This document shows positions 7,600-11,469 of a DNA stretch of 11,469 bases, one piece after another. This DNA is from Bacteroidota bacterium. Lineage in GTDB: Bacteria > Bacteroidota > Bacteroidia > Chitinophagales > Chitinophagaceae. The notes beneath the pieces are model-generated. The model was not told the DNA's origin. It was given only the letters and a program-made list of their open reading frames with translations, and searched no databases. The position numbers were made by a program, and so were the translations under genes. Position 1 is the stretch's first letter, and every line of letters starts with the position of its first letter. Where the stretch lies: positions 1 through 11,469 of the forward strand of contig JAFAAT010000103.1 of the NCBI GenBank assembly GCA_023426425.1, in the 5' to 3' direction.

Positions 7600-7997
7600 T
7601 ACTTAAAATGCTACCTGATTCTCCTCCTGAAGAAACTCAAATAGACTGTAGAACCGCTACAGCAACAAAGATCACGGACTTACTATTACAGTGTCAGATC
7701 TTTTGCTTATACGAGGGCAAAGTGAACCGCAGGGTTTTACTAGAGTACCGACAAGGCCAGGCAGGGCTTACCAGGGAGTCTTCAGCTAGTCATTACTAGT
7801 CATTACCTGGTCATAGTCTAGTCGTCAGCTAGTCATTAGTGGAGTCATCAGGGACTTGATTATTTCTGCTCATGATATAGTCTGTGGAGGCAAAAGAGGA
7901 CGGGAACTGCTGAGCGAGGTAGGCCTGGGAAAGAGTTTTGTCTTATAGTAGCTTTTGAAGAATTCTCCTTTTTTAATAACTTGTTCGAAAGTCTCAG
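7600..7997. other. 398-bp gene-free region with short tandem repeats
   Basis: No convincing gene: the plus-strand frame at 7608-7799 has no family look and no start signal. The region contains a small hairpin (CTGTAG at 7646-7651 with CTACAG at 7657-7662, 5-nt loop), the 10-bp repeat tract at 7784-7850, and a T-rich stretch before the first lipoprotein. TAACTTGT at 7977-7984 is a partial match to a -7 element. Promoters for the divergent neighbours must lie in or beside this region. Confidence 0.6.
7784..7850. repeat. Degenerate tandem repeat of a 10-bp CTAGTCATTA unit
   Basis: Two exact head-to-tail copies of CTAGTCATTA (7786-7795, 7796-7805) are followed by degenerate copies (CCTGGTCATA at 7806-7815; GTCTAGTCGTC at 7816-7826), a third exact copy at 7829-7838, and a further variant GGAGTCATCA at 7841-7850. 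The 10-bp period is close to one helical turn, so the repeats would face the same side of the DNA. It may be a microsatellite-like expansion or a multi-site protein-binding region. Confidence 0.7.
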
Positions 7998-8531
7998 ATG
8001 AACTACCGCATTCCTCTCCTGCTCATTTCTTTTGTGATGGTCATTTCAGCCTGCGATAAGAAAGAAGATGATGAACCAAAACCTTTCTGCAGCTGCGATG
8101 GAAACTACCTGAAGCTGAGTGACACTGGCATAAGAATGGTATTTCCAACTGCATTTACAGCAAATGATGACGGTCGAAATGATTGGTTCCGGCCAGCCTT
8201 TTCGGCACTGGATACTACTAATCTGGCACCCGGAAGCTACAACCTTACCGTCTTGAACACCAGCCAGGCAGTAGAATTTCAGACAAACAGTCCCCAAATA
8301 GGCTGGAATGGCATTCTCCCGTCAGATGCTACATCAAAACCTAATAAGTTTTTTTACACTGTCTCGTTTAAGACCATTTCCGGACGTGAGTTTGACACGT
8401 GCGGCTGTGTTACGGTATATAGGATACCTTATGACAGTTGCCTTGTAAATGGCAGCTCATTTTTCTTCGAAGATCAGTTTGACTCGACCGGAACGCCGAT
8501 CTATAATACCCATGAAAATATCTGTCCTTAG
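7998..8531 (+). CDS. Lipoprotein with CHU_C-like (gliding-associated C-terminal) domain, copy 1
   Basis: This 177-residue protein has a lipoprotein signal peptide (hydrophobic residues 5-18, lipobox ISAC with lipidated C19). The following acidic stretch DKKEDDE resembles the surface-export signals of Bacteroidota lipoproteins. Residues about 48-66 (FPTAFTANDDGRNDWF) match the opening of the gliding-motility-associated C-terminal domain, which usually reads FPNAFTPNGDGxNDxF; a V.F..SP..GWNG segment and FFYTVSFKT follow in the expected order. Six further cysteines (31, 33, 135, 137, 148, 176) are all conserved in the next gene. The start at 7998 places the signal peptide correctly. It is followed 73 bp later by a paralog about 45% identical by hand count and probably co-transcribed. 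Function is unknown. The domain normally forms the tail of long T9SS-secreted proteins and is unusual as the main body of a small lipoprotein. Confidence 0.82.
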   Translation: MNYRIPLLLISFVMVISACDKKEDDEPKPFCSCDGNYLKLSDTGIRMVFPTAFTANDDGRNDWFRPAFSALDTTNLAPGSYNLTVLNTSQAVEFQTNSPQIGWNGILPSDATSKPNKFFYTVSFKTISGREFDTCGCVTVYRIPYDSCLVNGSSFFFEDQFDSTGTPIYNTHENICP

Positions 8532-8604
8532 AAACAGTCTCTGGTGGCCTCAACTATCTCGTCACAAAATAAAAAAAAAGGAAAAGTTGGCAGAAAGCTC
8601 ACCG

Positions 8605-9141
8605 ATGTCAAATAAGACTATATTTCCCCTCCTGCTATTTCTCCTTTCCTTTGTAGCCTGCGATAAGGACAATGATAAAGGCAGTGTTCCGTTTTGCAAT
8701 TGTAATGGAAACGTCCTGCGTCTCAACGATACAGGGTTGCACATGAATTTTCCAACAGCTTTTACACCAAATTCTGATGGGCTAAATGATCGGTTTCACC
8801 CTCTGAGACCATCCTCCGACAGTACTTTAATACAACCCGGCAGCTTTCTTCTTTCCATCCTGCACGGTACTGATGCAGTAGTATTCCAGATGGACTCACC
8901 AGAAGGATATTGGGATGGGACTGATTTCTCAGGTAAAGAGCTCGATCCCGGAACCTACTATTACAATGTCAGGTTCGCAACAGAATCAGGCCGTCAGTTT
9001 GATACTTGTGGCTGTGTCGTACTCATTCGCCATAGTCTCGACAGTTGCATTGTCAATGGGGACAGGTACGTGTTCGAAGACCAGTATGATCCGGGTAATA
9101 ATACCTACCCCTATAGTACACAAGAGCAAATTTGCCCTTGA
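8605..9141 (+). CDS. Lipoprotein with CHU_C-like (gliding-associated C-terminal) domain, copy 2
   Basis: This 178-residue paralog of the preceding gene aligns with almost no gaps. Signal peptide residues 6-18 end in the lipobox FVAC with C19, then DKDNDKG. Shared blocks: PFCxCxGN (29-36), FPTAFTPNSDGLNDRF (49-64), W-D/N-G (103-105), SGRxFDTCGCV (128-138), DSCxVNG (146-152), FEDQ (157-160) and the terminal ICP. Cysteines 31, 33, 135, 137, 148 and 177 match all six of copy 1. The middle (DPGTYYYNVRFATESG) keeps the dGtYyY element of CHU_C domains better than copy 1. The frame is open back to 8449, but the ATG at 8605 is chosen because it alone puts a signal peptide at the N-terminus; the upstream extension overlaps copy 1 and is charged. 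Expected in the outer membrane, possibly surface-exposed. Function unknown. Confidence 0.82.
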   Translation: MSNKTIFPLLLFLLSFVACDKDNDKGSVPFCNCNGNVLRLNDTGLHMNFPTAFTPNSDGLNDRFHPLRPSSDSTLIQPGSFLLSILHGTDAVVFQMDSPEGYWDGTDFSGKELDPGTYYYNVRFATESGRQFDTCGCVVLIRHSLDSCIVNGDRYVFEDQYDPGNNTYPYSTQEQICP

Positions 9142-9145
9142 TCGA

Positions 9146-9181
9146 TTTGAACCTGCCATTTCGCCCCTTCTCTTATCTTTG
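9146..9181 (+). promoter_or_regulatory. Bacteroidota promoter of purC
   Basis: TATCTTTG at 9174-9181 matches the -7 consensus TAnnTTTG exactly. A TTTG at 9146-9149 could be the -33 element, although the 24-bp gap is a little long. Transcription would begin near 9187, about 12 nt before the ATG at 9199, and probably covers the closely packed genes downstream. Confidence 0.55.
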
Positions 9182-9198
9182 CTCCTCAATTATTCTCC

Positions 9199-10146
9199 AT
9201 GTTTCAACTTCCCAATCAAACGGGCTTCTATAAAGGCAAGGTACGTGATGTCTACTACCTCGGCGAGCAACACCTGGCAATGGTCGTCAGCGACCGTATC
9301 TCCGCTTTTGATGTGGTACTCCCCCGCCCTATTCCTTTCAAGGGGCAGGTGCTCAACCAGATTGCTGCACAGTTCCTGGATGCTACTGCAGACATAGTGC
9401 CCAATTGGAAGATCAGCACACCACTTCCCAATGCCACTGTAGGCTACAAATGCGAGACCTACCCTGTGGAAATGGTAGTACGAGGAAACCTTACCGGCCA
9501 TGCCTGGCGCACCTACAAGACCGGCAAACGTGAACTCTGCGGCGTAGCACTGCCGGACGGGATGAAAGAGAACCAGCCTTTCTCCTCCCCCATCATCACG
9601 CCAACGACTAAAGCACATGAAGGTCATGATGAGGATATCTCCCGTGAAGAAATCATCAGCAGAGGTATTGTTTCAGAACATGAGTATGAACAACTCGAGC
9701 GCTACACACTGGAATTGTTTGAAAGAGGCCGCAAAATCGCACAGGAGCGTGGTCTGATCCTCGTGGATACTAAATATGAGTTCGGAAAGATTGGCAATAC
9801 CATTTATCTGATCGATGAGATACATACCCCCGACTCTTCAAGGTATTTTTACAAGGAAGGCTTCGAACAACGTCTCGCAGCCGGAGAAGCACAAAAGCAG
9901 CTTTCAAAGGAGTTTGTCCGCGAATGGCTGATGGAGCATGGCTTCCAGGGTAAAGAAGGACAGCAGGTTCCGGAAATGACCGATGAGGTAGTGGACCGTA
10001 TTTCTGCGCGGTACATTGAACTGTATGAACAGGTGACGGGAAAACCGTTTGTGAAGGAGCCTCTCTCAGAGGAAGAATCTATAGCACGTCTGAAAGCAGC
10101 CGTGGAAAGCCTTCCGGCTGTACCTGATACCATGGGAACTTTATAG
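9199..10146 (+). CDS. purC: Phosphoribosylaminoimidazole-succinocarboxamide synthase (SAICAR synthetase)
   Basis: This cytoplasmic enzyme of purine biosynthesis joins CAIR and aspartate using ATP to form SAICAR. The 315-residue length fits the longer class of the family (about 290-310, yeast-like) rather than the short Gram-negative/Gram-positive class (about 240). Visible motifs: the N-terminal nucleotide-binding GKVRDVY (13-19); SDRISAFDVVL (31-41); VRGNLTGHAW (94-103), corresponding to the first SAICAR synthetase signature; TPTTKAHEGHDE (134-145); the second signature LVDTKYEFG (188-196); and LIDEIHTPDSSRY (204-216). The start at 9199 gives the normal N-terminus, and an exact -7 element lies 17 bp upstream. 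The stop is 3 nt before the next gene. No other pur genes are in view. Confidence 0.95.
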   Translation: MFQLPNQTGFYKGKVRDVYYLGEQHLAMVVSDRISAFDVVLPRPIPFKGQVLNQIAAQFLDATADIVPNWKISTPLPNATVGYKCETYPVEMVVRGNLTGHAWRTYKTGKRELCGVALPDGMKENQPFSSPIITPTTKAHEGHDEDISREEIISRGIVSEHEYEQLERYTLELFERGRKIAQERGLILVDTKYEFGKIGNTIYLIDEIHTPDSSRYFYKEGFEQRLAAGEAQKQLSKEFVREWLMEHGFQGKEGQQVPEMTDEVVDRISARYIELYEQVTGKPFVKEPLSEEESIARLKAAVESLPAVPDTMGTL

Positions 10147-10149
10147 AAT

Positions 10150-10353
10150 ATGGATTTCAAGCTTGATAGAATGGCCTTTAGGCGGCAAAGCCATGAAGAG
10201 GAAGAACGGCAAAAAACCTATAAACACCTCTCTGTGGATGAACGCCTTGCCATAGCCTTCTATCTCAATTCCGTAGCTTACGGTTTCGACATTAACAATC
10301 CACCGAAAATGGACAAAACAGCTTTCCAAATCAGAAAAAGGTCTGATGGGTAA
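10150..10353 (+). CDS. Small unknown protein paired with a nucleotidyltransferase
   Basis: This 67-residue, highly charged soluble protein has no signal peptide and no membrane segment, and I do not recognise a named family. A motif appears twice, once near each end: K4-L-D-R-M-A-F10 and K53-M-D-K-T-A-F59, both running into basic residues. Between them is a probable helix (SVDERLAIAFYLNSVAYGF, 28-46) with an acidic-basic start. It begins 3 nt after purC stops and overlaps the next gene by 8 nt in another frame, so translation of the two is likely coupled. Small Bacteroidota proteins with a similar helix and a PP(K/R)MD(K/R)T.F tail tend to sit before nucleotidyltransferase genes; this is recollection, not a search result. 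An antitoxin or partner role is only inferred from the gene arrangement. Confidence 0.7.
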   Translation: MDFKLDRMAFRRQSHEEEERQKTYKHLSVDERLAIAFYLNSVAYGFDINNPPKMDKTAFQIRKRSDG

Positions 10354-10801
10354 TATTTTCAACGATGACTTCAGAGATTTTCTGACACAATTGAACCTGC
10401 ACGACGTGGAATATGTACTCGTGGGCGGCTATTCAGTCATCTTGCACGGTTACTCCCGCACAACGGGTGATATGGATGTTCTGGTGAACAAAACCAGGGA
10501 AAACTATCAAAAGCTAATCAAAGCTTTTAATAGCTTTGGTATGCCCACTTTCGACATGACGGAGGAAAACTTTTTGAACAACAGTCAGATGGATGTATTT
10601 TCCTTCGGGCGTAGCCCGGTGGCAATTGACATAATGACAAATATCAAAGGTGCATCCTTTCAGGACATTGCAGAAGAAGCAATCCTTTGTGAGACCGACG
10701 GCATTACAATAAAAACAATTAGCATCTCCAAACTAATACAAGTCAAAAAAGCATCTGGTCGACATAAAGACCTTGATGATATTGAAAAACTAAGCAACTA
10801 A
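10346..10801 (+). CDS. Nucleotidyltransferase-fold protein (DUF6036/AbiEii-like)
   Basis: This 151-residue protein has a polymerase-beta-type nucleotidyltransferase core: G27-G28 (VLVGGYSVILHG), H34-G35, then R38-T-T-G-D42-M-D44 with the two metal-binding aspartates. A third carboxylate is at D95 (VAIDIM). The end, KKASGRHKDLDDIEKL (134-149), is typical of family members near AbiEii and other toxin-like or tRNA-modifying transferases. It differs clearly from the MNT protein at 6788-7156, which has the GSRAKG form of the motif. It overlaps the 67-residue gene by 8 nt and stops 2 nt before hutU. Codon use appears more A/T-rich than in purC or hutU, as expected of an acquired module. The substrate (protein, tRNA or small molecule) cannot be told from the sequence. 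Confidence 0.8.
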   Translation: MGNIFNDDFRDFLTQLNLHDVEYVLVGGYSVILHGYSRTTGDMDVLVNKTRENYQKLIKAFNSFGMPTFDMTEENFLNNSQMDVFSFGRSPVAIDIMTNIKGASFQDIAEEAILCETDGITIKTISISKLIQVKKASGRHKDLDDIEKLSN

Positions 10802-10803
10802 TC

Positions 10804-11469
10804 ATGTCAACCATTTCAACTCCCCGAATCATACGTGCTCCCCGTGGCAGCGAACTGAATTGTAAAAACTGGGTAGCCGAGGCTGCCTTCCGTATGATTC
10901 AAAACAATCTTGATCCTGAAGTCGCAGAACGCCCTGAAGACCTGGTGGTTTACGGCGGCATCGGCAAGGCTGCCCGCGACTGGAAAAGCTTTGACCGGAT
11001 TCTCGAATGCCTAAAAAATCTTGAAGAGGACGAAACCCTGATGGTCCAGTCCGGCAAACCTGTTGGTGTGCTCCGTTCACATAAAGACGCACCAAGGGTG
11101 CTGATTGCCAACTCCAACCTTGTGGGTCGCTGGGCTACCTGGGAACATTTCCGTGAGCTGGAGGCAAAAGGCCTTATGATGTATGGACAGATGACCGCAG
11201 GCAGCTGGATCTACATCGGCTCGCAGGGTATTGTGCAGGGCACCTATGAAACCTACCTCTCCCTGGCCAACATCCACTATAATGGAACTTTGAAAGGCAC
11301 CCTCAATGTCACTGCCGGTCTTGGCGGCATGGGTGGAGCTCAACCCCTGGCCATCACCATGAACGAAGGTGTGGCACTGGTTGCCGAAATAGAGGAATGG
11401 CGCATCAAGAAACGCCTGGAGACTCGTTACCTGGATAAGTCCAGCAGCAATATCGACGAGGCTATCGAC
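10804..11469 (+). CDS. hutU: Urocanate hydratase (3' partial)
   Basis: The first 222 codons, open to the right edge, are about 40% of the usual 550-560 residues. Urocanase is a cytoplasmic NAD-dependent enzyme that hydrates urocanate to imidazolonepropionate, the second step of histidine degradation. Family blocks seen in order: NNLDPEVAE (34-42), VVYGGIGKAARDW (48-60), QSGKPVGV (82-89), IANSNLV (101-107), WATWEHFRELEAKGLMMYGQ (110-129), MTAGSWIYIGSQGIVQGTYE (130-149) and TAGLGGMGGAQPLA (170-183), the last being nucleotide-binding. The start at 10804 gives the normal N-terminus. It begins 2 nt after the nucleotidyltransferase gene, so it is probably read from the same transcript. Other hut genes, if linked, lie to the right. 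The catalytic C-terminal half is out of view. Confidence 0.93.
   Translation, partial: MSTISTPRIIRAPRGSELNCKNWVAEAAFRMIQNNLDPEVAERPEDLVVYGGIGKAARDWKSFDRILECLKNLEEDETLMVQSGKPVGVLRSHKDAPRVLIANSNLVGRWATWEHFRELEAKGLMMYGQMTAGSWIYIGSQGIVQGTYETYLSLANIHYNGTLKGTLNVTAGLGGMGGAQPLAITMNEGVALVAEIEEWRIKKRLETRYLDKSSSNIDEAID

Noticed and set aside
7608..7799. 63-codon plus-strand frame in the spacer
   Set aside because: No start signal or family likeness, and its 3' end runs into the tandem repeat tract.
7784..7850. CRISPR array
   Set aside because: The unit is 10 bp, head to tail with no spacers, and degenerate; no cas genes are nearby.
8449..8604. N-terminal extension of the second lipoprotein
   Set aside because: It would overlap the first lipoprotein gene by 83 nt and bury the signal peptide and lipobox behind 52 charged residues.
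9190..9627. 145-codon minus-strand frame over purC
   Set aside because: It is antisense to highly conserved purC motifs and has no independent support.

Overview
The window looks like chromosomal DNA of a Bacteroidota bacterium, most likely in or near the Chitinophagaceae. This rests on four things: a giant secreted protein with GEVED domains and a type IX secretion (T9SS) type A sorting tail; two lipoproteins with a gliding-associated (CHU_C-like) fold; Bacteroidota-style promoter elements (TAnnTTTG) close to several starts, without clear Shine-Dalgarno sequences; and the housekeeping gene types. The genus is not determined.

Layout. Positions 1-4589 hold the 3' part of a very large exported adhesin-like gene, whose start lies off the left edge. 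It has three tandem units of about 250 residues (Ig-like segment plus GEVED domain), then a fibronectin III domain, a PPC-like domain and the sorting tail, and it ends at a strong UUCG-loop terminator. Next come pdeM (ligase-associated DNA repair phosphoesterase, 4684-5325), a 240-bp spacer with a perfect 20-bp palindrome, and a leucine dehydrogenase gene (5566-6636) with its own promoter and terminator. On the minus strand is a HEPN/MNT toxin-antitoxin pair (7545-6788, with a 4-nt overlap) whose distal end runs into a possible repeat element. A 398-bp gene-free stretch (7600-7997) carries 10-bp tandem repeats. Two tandem paralogous lipoproteins follow (7998-8531 and 8605-9141). Finally a very tight plus-strand array runs off the right edge: purC, a 67-residue unknown protein, a nucleotidyltransferase, then hutU (urocanate hydratase, 3' truncated).

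How they work together. Core metabolism (purine synthesis, histidine breakdown, branched-chain amino acid deamination) is interleaved with accessory material. Two different nucleotidyltransferase modules occur within 4 kb: a recognisable HEPN/MNT (type VII-like) pair, and a less familiar pair lodged between purC and hutU with gaps of only 3, -8 and 2 nt. That second pair, together with the six-cysteine CHU_C-like lipoprotein pair, is the best candidate for something not well described. No tRNA, rRNA, CRISPR array or intact insertion sequence was found.
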